Positions 33,569 through 43,248 of a stretch of 64,000 bases of DNA are shown here, piece by piece. Position numbers and translations under genes: made by a program. This stretch comes from Parvularcula maris (GTDB lineage: Bacteria; Pseudomonadota; Alphaproteobacteria; Caulobacterales; Parvularculaceae), in contig NZ_JANIBC010000001.1 of assembly GCF_024505085.1 (NCBI RefSeq), positions 1 to 64,000 of the forward strand. The letters are read 5' to 3'. The first letter of the stretch is position 1, and every line of letters begins with the position of its first letter. The notes under the pieces were generated by a model. The model made no database searches and was not told the origin of the DNA. It saw only the letters and a list, made by a program, of their open reading frames with translations.

Positions 33569-36115
33569 GTGCCCACCCTCTTTCTGGACGCCGCGCTGTG
33601 GCGGCTGATGGCTTTCGCCCGCAAGCGGCCCCTCCTCGTGGGGCTGTTCTGGGCGGCGCTGGCGGCGCTGTCGCTGTTCCAGGTCGCCACCCGCCTCTCG
33701 ATCAACACCGACAGCTCGGACATGATCGACCCGAGCGCGCCCTTCCGGGTGGCGGCCACCAAGCTGAAAAGCGCCTTTCCCGACCTCGACGATCAGGTGG
33801 TGGTCCTTATCCGCTCCGGCACCGCCGACGAGGCCAAGGCGTTCACCGAGAGCTTGGCAGAGCGCCTGCGGGACGATGAGAACGTCGAGAGCCTGCTGGC
33901 GCCTCCTGCCGAGCCGTTCTTCCAGGAGAACGGGCTTCTCTTCCTCGAGACCACGGAGCTCGAAGACCTCCTCGCCCGCCTCACCAACGCGGCACCGCTG
34001 ATCGAGCGCCTCGGCCCCGACCCGACGCTGGCGACCCTCTTCGACGCGCTGGCCGAGGCGGCGGAGCAGGACGGCGCCAGCGCCGACCCCGAAACCCTCG
34101 ACGCGCTTTATGCCGGACTGACCGAGGTCTTCACCACGCAAGACACGGTGCTCTCCTGGGAGAAGCTCCTCTCCGTTGGCGAGGAGCCGGAGCCCGAGGT
34201 GCTCCTCACCATCGAGCCGGTGCTCGACTTCACCAAGCTCAAGCCTGCGCAAGGGGTGAAGACCGCGATCCTGGACGCCGCCGCCGCTGTGCGGTCGGAG
34301 GACGGGCTCGAGGCGGAGGTCCTGATCACCGGCGAGCCGATCCTGCGCACCGAGGAGCTCGAAGCGGTCTCCCAGGGCATCGGCTGGGCGCTGGCGCTGT
34401 CGGGCGTGCTGGTGGCGGTGCTCCTCGCCTTCGCTTTCAGATCCTTGCGGCTGGTGGCTGCCTGCCTCGTCACCATCGCGTTGTCGGTGATCCTGACCGC
34501 AGGGGTGGCCACCGCCCTCTTCGGTCAGCTCAACCTCATCTCCGTGGCCTTCGCGGTCCTGATGGTGGGCCTGGGGGCGGACTTCTCCATCCACCTTCTG
34601 ATGCACTGGAAGGACGAGCGCGGGCTCGGCGCGAGCGAGCGGGCGGCGGGCTACAGGACCGCGCGCAAGATCGGCACGGCGCTGATGCTGACCGCGCCGA
34701 CCACGGCGCTGGCCTTCTTCTCCTTCGCCCCCACCGAGTTCATCGGCATGAACCAGCTCGGCGTCATCGCCGGGCTCGGCGTGCTGCTCGCCTTCCTCAT
34801 CGCCATGACCGTCCTGCCCGCCATGGTGCGGATCGGCGAGACGGTAAAACCCGTGGACCGGCTGCCCGAGGGGCTGATGAACAAGGTCATCAGGCCGCTC
34901 GGAATCGTGGTCGGGGCCTTGGGCATCGTCTCTCTCTTCCTTCTCCCCTATGCCCGCTTCGACGCCGATCCGATGGCACTGAGGGCCGTCAGCGCCCCCT
35001 CGGTCATCGCCTTTAATGAGATCGCCGATGACGAGGACGCCGCCCCCTACCGCCTCAGCGTGCTGGCGGAGTCCGAGGACGAGCTTCTCGCTCGCGCAGA
35101 CGGCTTCTCGGATGCCGAGACCGTGTCCAGCACCCGTCACCTCTTCAGCTTCGTGCCTGAGGACCAGGACCTCAAGCTGACCTTGATCGACGCGGCCAGC
35201 GTCGGGCTCTCCTTCGCCCTCATCTCCGGCGGCGACCTCGGCCCGGACCTCGAGCCTGCCCTCGGCCGCCTTCTCGTCGCCCTGCGCGAGGAAGAGAGCG
35301 AGGCGGCCCGGACCTTCGAGACCGTCCTGCGCGAGCGGAGCCTACAGCAGCTCGAAAGCGCTGCCCCCCGCGTCTTCCGCTTCTGGCCGCGCCAGCGCGA
35401 GGCGCTGAACGCCCAGCTCCGCGCCGGTTTTGTGACCCGCGAGGACCTGCCAGACCCCCTCGCCGAGCGTTTCGTCACCGAAAGCGGTACCTACCGGCTG
35501 GAGATCCTGCCCGAGGGAGACGCCAGCGATCTCGCGGCCCGCCGGGATTTCGTCGATCAGGTCCTCTCCATCGCCCCCGATGCGGCGGGCTCGGCCAGGA
35601 CCGCCCTCTCCGCAGGCGACGTGATCGAGGGCGCGATGGTCCAGGCCAGCCTCACCGCCGCGGTGCTGGTGAGCCTCTTGGTGCTCGTCGTGACCCGCTC
35701 GATCAAGGTTCTGGTCCTGCTTCTCATCCCGCTTCTTCTCGCCGGATCGCTGACCACGGCGACGGGCACGCTGTTCGGTTTGCCCTACAACTTCGCCAAC
35801 GTGCTGGTGCTGCCCCTCATCATCGGCATCGGCATCGACAGCGGCATCCATCTGGCGCTGAGGGCCGAGAAGACCGGCGACCCGCTGGCCGGGGTGCGCG
35901 GGCCGACGGGGCGGGCCGTGGTCTATTCGGCGCTGACCACCATCGCCTCCTTCGGCAGCCTCATCGTTTCGGCCCACCGGGGCACCTCTTCCATGGGAGC
36001 GCTTCTCACGATTGGGATGCTGTGGGTGCTGGCGACGATGCTTTTCGTCTTACCGCCGCTGGCGCAGCTCCTATATGACCGGAAGAGATCACGCCTCGAA
36101 AGGACAAGTGCATGA
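33569..36115 (+). CDS. hpnN: Hopanoid transporter HpnN, RND/MMPL superfamily
   Basis: An 848-aa inner-membrane transporter of the RND superfamily. It has the family's two halves, each with a large periplasmic loop: one helix near residue 20, loop to about 265, five helices around 270-470, second loop 470-700, then helices 700-840. HpnN moves hopanoids towards the outer membrane. The conserved acidic stretch VGLGADFSIHLLMHW and its counterpart IGIGIDSGIHLALRAEK are seen in each half. The GTG start follows AAGGAAGAG. It overlaps hpnM by four bases (ATGA). Confidence 0.94.
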   Translation: MPTLFLDAALWRLMAFARKRPLLVGLFWAALAALSLFQVATRLSINTDSSDMIDPSAPFRVAATKLKSAFPDLDDQVVVLIRSGTADEAKAFTESLAERLRDDENVESLLAPPAEPFFQENGLLFLETTELEDLLARLTNAAPLIERLGPDPTLATLFDALAEAAEQDGASADPETLDALYAGLTEVFTTQDTVLSWEKLLSVGEEPEPEVLLTIEPVLDFTKLKPAQGVKTAILDAAAAVRSEDGLEAEVLITGEPILRTEELEAVSQGIGWALALSGVLVAVLLAFAFRSLRLVAACLVTIALSVILTAGVATALFGQLNLISVAFAVLMVGLGADFSIHLLMHWKDERGLGASERAAGYRTARKIGTALMLTAPTTALAFFSFAPTEFIGMNQLGVIAGLGVLLAFLIAMTVLPAMVRIGETVKPVDRLPEGLMNKVIRPLGIVVGALGIVSLFLLPYARFDADPMALRAVSAPSVIAFNEIADDEDAAPYRLSVLAESEDELLARADGFSDAETVSSTRHLFSFVPEDQDLKLTLIDAASVGLSFALISGGDLGPDLEPALGRLLVALREEESEAARTFETVLRERSLQQLESAAPRVFRFWPRQREALNAQLRAGFVTREDLPDPLAERFVTESGTYRLEILPEGDASDLAARRDFVDQVLSIAPDAAGSARTALSAGDVIEGAMVQASLTAAVLVSLLVLVVTRSIKVLVLLLIPLLLAGSLTTATGTLFGLPYNFANVLVLPLIIGIGIDSGIHLALRAEKTGDPLAGVRGPTGRAVVYSALTTIASFGSLIVSAHRGTSSMGALLTIGMLWVLATMLFVLPPLAQLLYDRKRSRLERTSA

Positions 36116-36708
36116 TCAGATCAGTTGCAGCAGCCGCCGCATCCCTCGCCTTCGCGGTCGGTACCGCCTTCGCCCAAGGGACCGACGGCGCCGAGAGCTT
36201 CGTCAAGGAGCTCGTCGCCGAGCTGAGAACCCAGGCCGAGACCCATGGCGAGGGCTCGAAGGAGGTGCGCGATGAGCTTCAGGCCAACCTTGCCGCCGAG
36301 GATATCGGCAAGTTCCTTCTCGCCGGAGACGCCGCGAAGGGCGCCAGCGAGGCCGAGCGGGGCCGCTATGACGAGCTCTTCCCGAGCTACATCGCCGCCG
36401 CCTATGCCGACGAGATCGGCCAGCTCACCGCCCGCGAGATCGAGGTGAAGCAGAGCCTCGAGCGCCGCCCCGGCGACTACATCGTGCAGTCCGTGCTGCG
36501 CGACAAGGAAGGCCGCGCCCGCGCCGACATCGACTGGCGCGTGCGGGAGAAGGACGGCGAGTACAAGCTTCTCGATGTCCTGGTCGAGCGCACCTCGCCC
36601 CTCATCACCCGCCGCCAGGCCTTCTCCTCACGCGTGAGAGACGGCGGCGTGGCGGGCCTTCTCACCCATATGGAAGAGGTGATCGCGGCCAGCGCTGCGG
36701 TGAACTGA
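36112..36708 (+). CDS. hpnM: MlaC/Ttg2D-like periplasmic protein HpnM
   Basis: A 198-aa exported protein; residues 1-22 (AAAASLAFAVGTAFAQG) are a signal peptide. The core YDELFPSYIAAAYADEIG..., VQSVLRDKEGRARADIDWRVREKDGEYKLLDVLVE is typical of the MlaC/Ttg2D family of periplasmic lipid carriers, including HpnM of hopanoid clusters. It overlaps hpnN by four bases, so transporter and carrier are made together. A terminator-like R1 repeat lies downstream. Confidence 0.9.
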   Translation: MIRSVAAAAASLAFAVGTAFAQGTDGAESFVKELVAELRTQAETHGEGSKEVRDELQANLAAEDIGKFLLAGDAAKGASEAERGRYDELFPSYIAAAYADEIGQLTAREIEVKQSLERRPGDYIVQSVLRDKEGRARADIDWRVREKDGEYKLLDVLVERTSPLITRRQAFSSRVRDGGVAGLLTHMEEVIAASAAVN

Positions 36709-36773
36709 GGCTACGGCCCACCCGCTTCCTTCCAGGGGTTACAAGCCCTAGCACTGGTTGATCGTAGACCTAC

Positions 36774-36888
36774 GTCATCCCGGAAAGCCGTAAGGCTTAT
36801 CCGGGACCCATGGACCGGTCCGCTATTGCTAGTCGATCCAGTTGGGCCATGGATCCCGGCTCTTCGCTTCGCTACGGCCGGGATGACG
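36774..36888. repeat. R1 dispersed nested inverted repeat, full copy
   Basis: Left arm GTCATCCCGGAAAGCC...CCGGGACCCATGG and right arm CCATGGATCCCGG...CCGGGATGACG, inverted around about 32 bases. It fills the 237-base gap between hpnM and ylxR. Confidence 0.85.
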
Positions 36889-36945
36889 ACAAGAAATACT
36901 ATGTGCGGTTGCCTCACCTGAAGGGGAGGAGAACGCAGACGGACG

Positions 36946-37569
36946 ATGATTGAAGACGCACCGACCTCCCCGCCCCTCGGCAAAACCCGTCACCAAGACC
37001 GGCGCTGCTCGGCCAGCGGCGATCCCCTTCCCCCCGGCTCTCCTGCCTTGCGCTTCGTGCACGCGCCGGACGGCACGCTGACCTTCGACCTCAAGGGCAA
37101 GCTGCCCGGCAGAGGCGCGTGGCTGACGGCGACCCGCGAGAGCCTTCTTTCGGCTCTCAAACGAGGCGGCTTCGCCCGCTCGCTCCGTGCCCAGGCTTCG
37201 CTTCCCGAGGGCCTGACCCCCGAAGACTACGCTGCCCGCGTCGAAGAGCAGCTCCAGCGCGACGCGCTCTCCCGCCTGGGCCTCTGCCGCAAGGCGGGCT
37301 CGCTGGTGATCGGCGCAGACCTCGTGCGCAAGGAGGCTGCGAAGGGCCTTGCCTACCTCTCCCCCTCCGATGCCAGTGAGGCGGAGACCACGAAGCTCGC
37401 CGCCTTCCTTGAAAAGGCGCACGGCGTCCCCCATCTCCCGCTTCCGCTGGCCCGTCACCCCCTCTCCATCGCCCTCGGGCAGGAAGGGGTGCACTTCCTT
37501 CTTCTGGAGGGCGGCCCGTCCAAGGGGGCGCTTTCGGCACTTATGCTCTGGCGCGGTTTCGCGGCCTAG
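36946..37569 (+). CDS. YlxR-type (DUF448) RNA-binding protein with C-terminal L7Ae-like domain
   Basis: A 207-aa cytoplasmic protein. Residues about 30-80 are the YlxR/DUF448 domain with LTFDLKGKLPGRGAWLTA; residues about 105-200 are an L7Ae-like domain (LSRLGLCRKAGSLVIGADLVRKE... LAAFLEKAHGVP). YlxR-L7Ae fusions sit between nusA and infB in many alphaproteobacteria, and a role as RNase P modulator has been reported for YlxR elsewhere. Here infB follows as expected, but nusA is not upstream: hpnM and an R1 repeat are there instead. The N-terminal start is uncertain by a few residues. Confidence 0.88.
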   Translation: MIEDAPTSPPLGKTRHQDRRCSASGDPLPPGSPALRFVHAPDGTLTFDLKGKLPGRGAWLTATRESLLSALKRGGFARSLRAQASLPEGLTPEDYAARVEEQLQRDALSRLGLCRKAGSLVIGADLVRKEAAKGLAYLSPSDASEAETTKLAAFLEKAHGVPHLPLPLARHPLSIALGQEGVHFLLLEGGPSKGALSALMLWRGFAA

Positions 37570-37763
37570 ACTGACAGGCCTGAGAGGAAGGGCCTTTTCG
37601 CTGCTGCAAAGGTGGACCAGGGGCGGCCCTTCGTTTATGGGGCAGCCCCGGCCTGATGCGACGAAGAGCGGCGCGGCTGGGCGCAGGCGGGCTGGGCGTG
37701 ACCGGCACTCCGACCTTGTCGGCTAAGATTTCAAGGAGGCACCGGCCTCCGCCAAAGGATGGT

Positions 37764-40376
37764 ATGAGCGACGATACGCAAGAAAAACCGAAGAGCACGC
37801 GCAAGCCGCTGAGCCTCAACCGGACAGAGACCGGTGCGGTGAAGCAGAGCTTCTCCCACGGCAGGACCAAGACGGTTCTGGTGGAGAAGAAGCGGCGTGC
37901 CGTGGCGCCTGGTGCGGCGGCCAAGAAGGCCGCTACCAAGGGGCCGAAGCTCGTCAAGCCCGCCGAGGGTAAGGCCGCCCAGGCCGCCAAGACCGCTGCC
38001 GCCGAGAAAGCGGCTGCTCCGGCCAAGAAGGGCAAGGTGCTGCGCCAGCTCTCCGATGCGGAGAAGAAGGCCCGCGCCGTCGCCCTCGCCAAGGCGAAGA
38101 AGGAGCAGGCCGAGCGCGCCAAGCGCGAGGAAGCCGAGCGGAAGGAGCGCGAGGCCCGTGAGGCCGAAGAGCGCGCCAAGCTCGAGGCTGCCCGCAAGGC
38201 TCAAGAGGAAGAAGAGAAGAAGCGCGCCGAAGAGGCCGAGGCCCGTAAGAAGGCCGAGGAAGAGGCCAAGAAGCTTCTCGAAGCCGAAGAGGCAGAGCGC
38301 AAGCGCCGCCAGGAGCTCAAGGCCAAGGGCATCTCCGATGCGTCCAAGGACGCCAAGGAGAAGGACCGCCGCGCGGACTTCGCCAAGGACGAGAACAACC
38401 CCCTCTCCGCCCTCGGTGGCCGCATCAAGCAGAAGCGGAACCAGGCTCCTGCCGACACACGCAGCCAGAAAGAGGCGCCCAAGCGCCGCTCCGGCCGCCT
38501 TACCATCTCCAAGGCGCTGGAAGACGACGAGCGGCAGCGCTCGCTCGCTTCGGTGCGCCGTGCCCGCGAGCGCGAGAAGGCCAACCGGGCCAAGCGCGGC
38601 GGCCAGCAGGCCCAGCAGAAGCGCGACGTGGTCATCCCCGACGTCATCACCGTGGCCGACCTCGCCCAGCGCATGGCCATGCGCTCGACGGACCTCATCA
38701 AGGAGCTGATGAAGCAGGGCCAGATGGTCACCGGCAACCAGACCCTCGATGCCGACACCGCCGAGATCATCGCCGAGGACCTGGGCCACACGGTCAAGCG
38801 GGTCTCCGAGGCCGATGTGGAGGAGGGCCTGATCGCCCCCGATACCGAGGACGCTGTCCTCGAGCCGCGTCCGCCGGTCGTGACCATCATGGGCCATGTC
38901 GACCACGGCAAGACCTCGCTCCTCGACGCGCTGCGCGGTGCCAATGTGGTGGACGGCGAGGCCGGCGGCATCACCCAACATATCGGCGCCTATCAGATCA
39001 CCGATAAGAACAAGAACAAGATCACCTTCCTCGACACGCCGGGTCACGCGGCCTTCACGGCCATGCGGGCTCGCGGCGCGAACGTCACGGACATCGTCAT
39101 CGTGGTGGTGGCCGCCGACGACTCGGTCATGCCGCAGACGGAGGAGGCGATCAGCCACGCCAAGGCCGCCGAAGTGCCGATGATCGTGGCGGTCAACAAG
39201 ATCGACAAGCCCGGTGTCGACCCGAACAAGGTCAAGACCGACCTCCTCCAATACGAGGTCCAGGTCGAGAGCATGGGCGGCGAGATCCAGGATGTGGAGG
39301 TCTCGGCCCTCAAGAAGATCGGCCTCGACGAGCTGATCGAGCAGATCACGCTGCAGGCCGAGCTCCTCGAGCTCAAAGCCAACCGCGACCGCGCCGCCTA
39401 CGGCACGGTGGTCGAGGCACAGCTCGACAAGGGCCGCGGCGCCGTGGCGACGCTGCTCGTCCAGGGCGGCAAGCTGAAGCGCGGCGACATCGTCGTGGTC
39501 GGCTCCGAATGGGGCAAGGTCCGCGCGCTCAACAACGACCAGGGCAAGCAGGTGAAGGAGGCTCTGCCCTCGCAGCCTGTGGAGATCCTGGGGCTCAACG
39601 GCGTGCCCGAGCCCGGCGACCAGTTCGCCGTGGTCGAGCACGAGGCGCGCGCCCGCGAGGTCGCCGAGTACCGCGCCCGCGTCAAACGCGAGAAGGCCAA
39701 CGCGCAGAAGTCGGGCACCTCGCTCGAGCAGATGATGGCCCAGCTCCAGGACGCGGAGATCAAGGACCTCCCCGTCGTCATCAAGGGCGACGTGCAGGGC
39801 TCGGTCGAGGCGATCGTCGGCAGCCTCGACAAGATGGCCACCGACGAGGTTCGGGTGCGCGTCCTGCATACCGGTGTCGGCGCCGTCTCGGAGAGCGACG
39901 TCATCCTGGCCGAAGCCTCCGGCGCGCCGGTCATCGGCTTCAATGTCCGCGCCAACAAGCAGGCCCGCGACCAGGCCGAGAAATCAGGCACGGAGATCCG
40001 CTACTACTCGGTGATCTACGACCTGATCGACGACATCAAGGGCACCCTGTCCGGCATGCTCGACCCCGAGCTGCGCGAGACCTTCCTCGGCAATGCGGAG
40101 ATCCTCGAGACCTTCATGGTGTCCAAAGTGGGCCGGGTTGCCGGCTGCCGGGTCACCGAAGGCATGGTCAAGCGCGGCGCCAAGGTCCGGCTCCTCCGCG
40201 ACAACGTCGTCATCCACGAGGGCGAGCTCTCCCAGCTCAAGCGCTTCAAGGACGATGTGCAGGAGGTCCCCGCCGGTCAGGAGTGCGGCATGAGCTTTGC
40301 CAACTATGACGATCTCAAGGTCGGCGATGTGATCGAGTGCTTCGAGGTGGAGCGCATCGAGCGCACGCTGGACTGA
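37764..40376 (+). CDS. infB: Translation initiation factor IF-2
   Basis: An 870-aa GTPase that places initiator tRNA on the 30S subunit. A long charged N-terminal region rich in Ala, Glu, Lys and Arg (about 45-300, coiled coil) precedes IF2_N ([26 protein letters not shown]) and the G domain: [18 protein letters not shown] (G1), [10 protein letters not shown] (G2), [10 protein letters not shown] (G3), [10 protein letters not shown] (G4). The start at 37764 ([10 protein letters not shown]) follows AAAGGA; upstream frame is Arg-rich and not family-like. It is 194 bases after ylxR and ends in a strong terminator. Confidence 0.97.
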   Translation: MSDDTQEKPKSTRKPLSLNRTETGAVKQSFSHGRTKTVLVEKKRRAVAPGAAAKKAATKGPKLVKPAEGKAAQAAKTAAAEKAAAPAKKGKVLRQLSDAEKKARAVALAKAKKEQAERAKREEAERKEREAREAEERAKLEAARKAQEEEEKKRAEEAEARKKAEEEAKKLLEAEEAERKRRQELKAKGISDASKDAKEKDRRADFAKDENNPLSALGGRIKQKRNQAPADTRSQKEAPKRRSGRLTISKALEDDERQRSLASVRRAREREKANRAKRGGQQAQQKRDVVIPDVITVADLAQRMAMRSTDLIKELMKQGQMVTGNQTLDADTAEIIAEDLGHTVKRVSEADVEEGLIAPDTEDAVLEPRPPVVTIMGHVDHGKTSLLDALRGANVVDGEAGGITQHIGAYQITDKNKNKITFLDTPGHAAFTAMRARGANVTDIVIVVVAADDSVMPQTEEAISHAKAAEVPMIVAVNKIDKPGVDPNKVKTDLLQYEVQVESMGGEIQDVEVSALKKIGLDELIEQITLQAELLELKANRDRAAYGTVVEAQLDKGRGAVATLLVQGGKLKRGDIVVVGSEWGKVRALNNDQGKQVKEALPSQPVEILGLNGVPEPGDQFAVVEHEARAREVAEYRARVKREKANAQKSGTSLEQMMAQLQDAEIKDLPVVIKGDVQGSVEAIVGSLDKMATDEVRVRVLHTGVGAVSESDVILAEASGAPVIGFNVRANKQARDQAEKSGTEIRYYSVIYDLIDDIKGTLSGMLDPELRETFLGNAEILETFMVSKVGRVAGCRVTEGMVKRGAKVRLLRDNVVIHEGELSQLKRFKDDVQEVPAGQECGMSFANYDDLKVGDVIECFEVERIERTLD

Positions 40377-40407
40377 CGCTGACGACCTCTCGGTCGGAAC
40401 AACGGAG

Positions 40408-40434
40408 ACCCAGGACGCTCGTCCTGGGTTTTTT
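40408..40434 (+). terminator. Rho-independent terminator after infB
   Basis: Perfect nine-base stem ACCCAGGAC / GTCCTGGGT with a four-base loop GCTC, followed by six T. It lies 31 bases after the infB stop; the next gene is convergent. Confidence 0.93.
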
Positions 40435-40461
40435 CGTTGGGCTCTGCATTCATGACCCTTG

Positions 40462-41229
40462 TTAGGGAAACGCGCATTCCAGCTCGGGCGGCGCAGCGTA
40501 GCTCGGCGGTATCCGCCCCTCGATCAGAACCGTTCCAGTGACGGGTCCGTAGGTCTCAATATTCACTTTCACCCCGTCGAAGCGTTTTTCGGACGGAAGA
40601 CCGTTGTCCTGCCAGAGGTTTAGAATGGGGCCGAGGGTCGTTTCGCCTTGCACCCTGTAGTCCTGACGGATCGCCCAGAACTGCTGCCACTCGCTGAAGG
40701 GGAAGGTGAAGTGCCGGTAGACGCCGCCGTCGTGCCGGGTCGTCCCGATGAACTGCGCGCCGAAGAAGGAGGTGAGCTGCCCCTCGAGCATGTCCGGAGG
40801 GATCGCCGCCGTCTCGACCACATAGGTCTCGTACCAGCCCGCGGTCTCCTCCCCCGCTTCGGTGTTCCAGCCCACCGATATCTTCGGCCCCGCCCACCAG
40901 CGGCCCTCACCCTCAAGCTGCACGTCGTAGGAGAAACAGACCGACAGAGCGTCCGCGACCTCTACCACGGGGACGAGCGGCACGTCATCCCGCGCGATGG
41001 CGGTGTCGAGCCCCCCTTCCTCAGCCGTCTGCATCATCGTTAGAAGAAGGGTGCCGCCCGATAGGCTGCGCTCATGGCTACCCTCGAAATCCTCGCTGAG
41101 CCAGAGCGGCGCCACATAGACCCCATCGCCCGAAAGGCGGGCAGCTTGGTCGTTCGGAGCGAGCACCTCCGGTGCCGACTGGCAGGCAGAGGCTGCGAGG
41201 AAACCGATGACGGCCTTCGCCTCGCGCAT
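40462..41229 (-). CDS. Putative lipoprotein of unknown function
   Basis: A 255-aa protein I do not recognise. The start MREAKAVIGFLAASACQSAPE has a short hydrophobic stretch and a lipobox-like ASAC, so lipid attachment at Cys16 is likely. The mature part is rich in Trp and Tyr and in beta-strand patterns (GRWWAGPKISVGWNTEAGEETAGWYETYVVE; FPFSEWQQFWAIRQDYR), which recalls sugar-binding or jelly-roll domains, but no family can be named. It is convergent with infB and stands alone, 97 bases from the next gene. Confidence 0.75.
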   Translation of the reverse strand: MREAKAVIGFLAASACQSAPEVLAPNDQAARLSGDGVYVAPLWLSEDFEGSHERSLSGGTLLLTMMQTAEEGGLDTAIARDDVPLVPVVEVADALSVCFSYDVQLEGEGRWWAGPKISVGWNTEAGEETAGWYETYVVETAAIPPDMLEGQLTSFFGAQFIGTTRHDGGVYRHFTFPFSEWQQFWAIRQDYRVQGETTLGPILNLWQDNGLPSEKRFDGVKVNIETYGPVTGTVLIEGRIPPSYAAPPELECAFP

Positions 41230-41326
41230 GGACTCCCTCCTGAGACTTCTTTCGGGCTGTCTTCCAAATGACCTCCGAGAAGCCTCCGATGCAAGCTTAC
41301 CGTCGGAAAGCCGCTGCCTATACGCT

Positions 41327-42286
41327 TCAGCCGAAGCCCAGATCAGGCCCTACGGGCACGATGCCGGTGGGGTTCACGCTGCGATGGCTCTCGTAATAGT
41401 GCCGCTTCGCGTGGCCCATATGGATGGTCTCTGCGATCTCCGGCTTGTTTGCGAGGCGCAGCGTGTAGCGGTGGAGGTTCGGCAGGTCCTTGATCCGCAT
41501 ACGGTTGCACTTGAAGTGGCTGTAATAGACCGCGTCGAAGCGGAGGAGCGTCGTCAGGAGGCGGATATCCGCCTCGGTCAGCCGGTTTCCGACGAGATAG
41601 TCCTGCCCTTCGAGCCGCTCTTCGAGCCAGGTGAGGGTATCGAAGAGAGGACTCACCTCCTTCTCGTAGACCTCCTGCTTGGTCGCGAAGCCCGCCTTGT
41701 AGACGCCGTTGTTCAAGGTCTCGTAGACGCGGTCGTTGACCTCGTCGATCTCGCCGCGAAGCTCCTGCGGGTAGGTGTCGAGCTCTACGCTCGTGAAAGC
41801 ATCGAAGCTGCGGGTGAGGATGCGGATGATCTCCGAGCTCTCATTGTTGACGATGCGGCGCTCCTTCTTGTCCCATAGGACCGGCACCGTCGCCTTGCAG
41901 GAGGCGTTCGGATCGGAGATCTGGTAGAGCTGGTGCAGCGCCTCGACCCCCTCGTTCGGGTCGGGGATCACCCCCTCCCCCTCATGGAAGGTCCAGCCCT
42001 GCTCCAGCATCAGCCAGTGGGTGACGGAGACCGGCAGCACGTCGTGAAGCTTCTTCAGCGAGCGCAGGATGAGCGCCCGGTGCGCCCAGGGGCAGGCATA
42101 GGAGACGTAGAGATGGTAGCGCCCCTCCTCCGCCCGGACCGCATCCTGGCCATCGGGGCCGGGGCTTCCGTCGGGGGTGATCCAGCGGCGGAAGCTGCTC
42201 TCCTCGCGCTTGAACGCGCCGTCATCGTCGGCGAAACCCTTGCTGCCGCTAGAGTGCCACTCCCCGTCGATCAGTTTGCCGCCCAT
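41327..42286 (-). CDS. yqjG: Glutathionyl-hydroquinone reductase, xi-class glutathione transferase (YqjG/EcsG-like)
   Basis: A 319-aa cytoplasmic enzyme that reduces glutathionyl-hydroquinones, freeing glutathione and hydroquinone. The catalytic Cys65 lies in YACPWAHR, the xi-class signature, and the C-terminal helical domain shows VYKAGFATKQEVYEKEV and ADIRLLTTLLRFDAVYYSHFKCN. The ending HRSVNPTGIVPVGP is also typical. Length is normal (310-330). It stands alone on the minus strand with short gaps to a lipoprotein and the beta-lactamase gene. Confidence 0.94.
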   Translation of the reverse strand: MGGKLIDGEWHSSGSKGFADDDGAFKREESSFRRWITPDGSPGPDGQDAVRAEEGRYHLYVSYACPWAHRALILRSLKKLHDVLPVSVTHWLMLEQGWTFHEGEGVIPDPNEGVEALHQLYQISDPNASCKATVPVLWDKKERRIVNNESSEIIRILTRSFDAFTSVELDTYPQELRGEIDEVNDRVYETLNNGVYKAGFATKQEVYEKEVSPLFDTLTWLEERLEGQDYLVGNRLTEADIRLLTTLLRFDAVYYSHFKCNRMRIKDLPNLHRYTLRLANKPEIAETIHMGHAKRHYYESHRSVNPTGIVPVGPDLGFG

Positions 42287-42344
42287 CCGTCTTTCTCCTC
42301 ACCGTCGCACGGAAAGGGTACGGGAGGGCGGCGCAAAGGTTCCG

Positions 42345-43217
42345 TCAGCCTAGGCGGAAGGTCTCGCCAGCGAGCCTCCCCACCTCGGCATGAGCCTGGT
42401 CGGCGGCAGAACCTGGAAGGCTCGAAGCGTCGATATAGCAAGCGATGACCATGGGAGCGCGGCCTTCGGGCTCGATGAAGGCGATGTCGCCGTAAAGACC
42501 ATTGAGGCTCGTGCCGGTTTTGTCGCCGGTGCGCGGCAGGTCGGGCAGCCCCGCCCGAAGACGCCTACCGCCTGTCCGGCAGTCGATCATCATGGCGCGC
42601 AGCTCACTGGACGCTGCCGCGCTAAGCGCACCGCCATAGAGCATCCGCTCCAGAAGCTGCGCCATGCCCCGCGGCGTCGTGGTGTCGCGCGGATCGCCCG
42701 CCGCGTTCTCGTTCAGCCCAGGTTCGATGCGGTCGAGGCGCGTGGTCGCTTCGATCCGGCGGACGCGCTCGGTGAAGCCTGCCGGTCCGCCGATGAGGTC
42801 CAGAAGGAGGTTCGCCGCCGTGTTGTCGCTCACCACCACCGCCGCTCGGCAGAGGCCCATCGCCGACATATGGCCCAGCCCTGCACTGAGCCTCGCCTCG
42901 ACTTCAGGGGAGTAGCCGATCAGCTCGGTCTCCCCGATCGGGACCGACTGGTCCGGCGACAGGCCGCCATTGGCCATCTCGTCTAGGATGAGGCCTGCGA
43001 GGGGCGCCTTGAAGGTCGAGCACATGGCGAAGCGCTCGCCCGCCCGGTTGCTCAAGGTGAAGGGGTTGCTCGCCTGCGCGGCATAGACGCCTAGCCTGCC
43101 GCCGAGCGCCTTTTCGATGCCAGCGAGGCGTGCAGGGCTGGCCGCGCTTTGGCCGCCAACCAGCAGCGCGGCCAGGGCGGAGGTGAGAGCGGAGCGGCGG
43201 TTCAGCGAGGGAAACAT
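42345..43217 (-). CDS. Class A beta-lactamase
   Basis: A 290-aa exported serine hydrolase. The N-terminus NRRSALTSALAALLVGG is a signal peptide with a twin-Arg pair, ending near AAS. All class A motifs are present: S67-T-F-K70, S130-D-N132, the omega-loop EPGLNEN with the general base Glu, and KTGTS. A Cys directly precedes the active Ser (MCSTFK), as in some class A carbapenemases, but the partner Cys after KTG is absent (Ser instead), so no such disulfide is expected. It lies beside rimM where trmD and rplS are often found. Spectrum cannot be told from sequence. Confidence 0.93.
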   Translation of the reverse strand: MFPSLNRRSALTSALAALLVGGQSAASPARLAGIEKALGGRLGVYAAQASNPFTLSNRAGERFAMCSTFKAPLAGLILDEMANGGLSPDQSVPIGETELIGYSPEVEARLSAGLGHMSAMGLCRAAVVVSDNTAANLLLDLIGGPAGFTERVRRIEATTRLDRIEPGLNENAAGDPRDTTTPRGMAQLLERMLYGGALSAAASSELRAMMIDCRTGGRRLRAGLPDLPRTGDKTGTSLNGLYGDIAFIEPEGRAPMVIACYIDASSLPGSAADQAHAEVGRLAGETFRLG

Positions 43218-43248
43218 GGGCGAAGTCTCGGCGTCGCCTCGAGGGTTT

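Noticed and set aside
32807-35140. 777-aa open frame on the minus strand, opposite mlaA and hpnN
   Set aside because: Rich in Gly, His, Arg and Glu, without family motifs; a shadow of the G+C-rich hpnN coding strand.
37731-39869. 712-aa open frame opposite infB
   Set aside because: Antisense of clear IF-2 domains, Leu/Gly/Arg-rich, no ribosome site or motifs.
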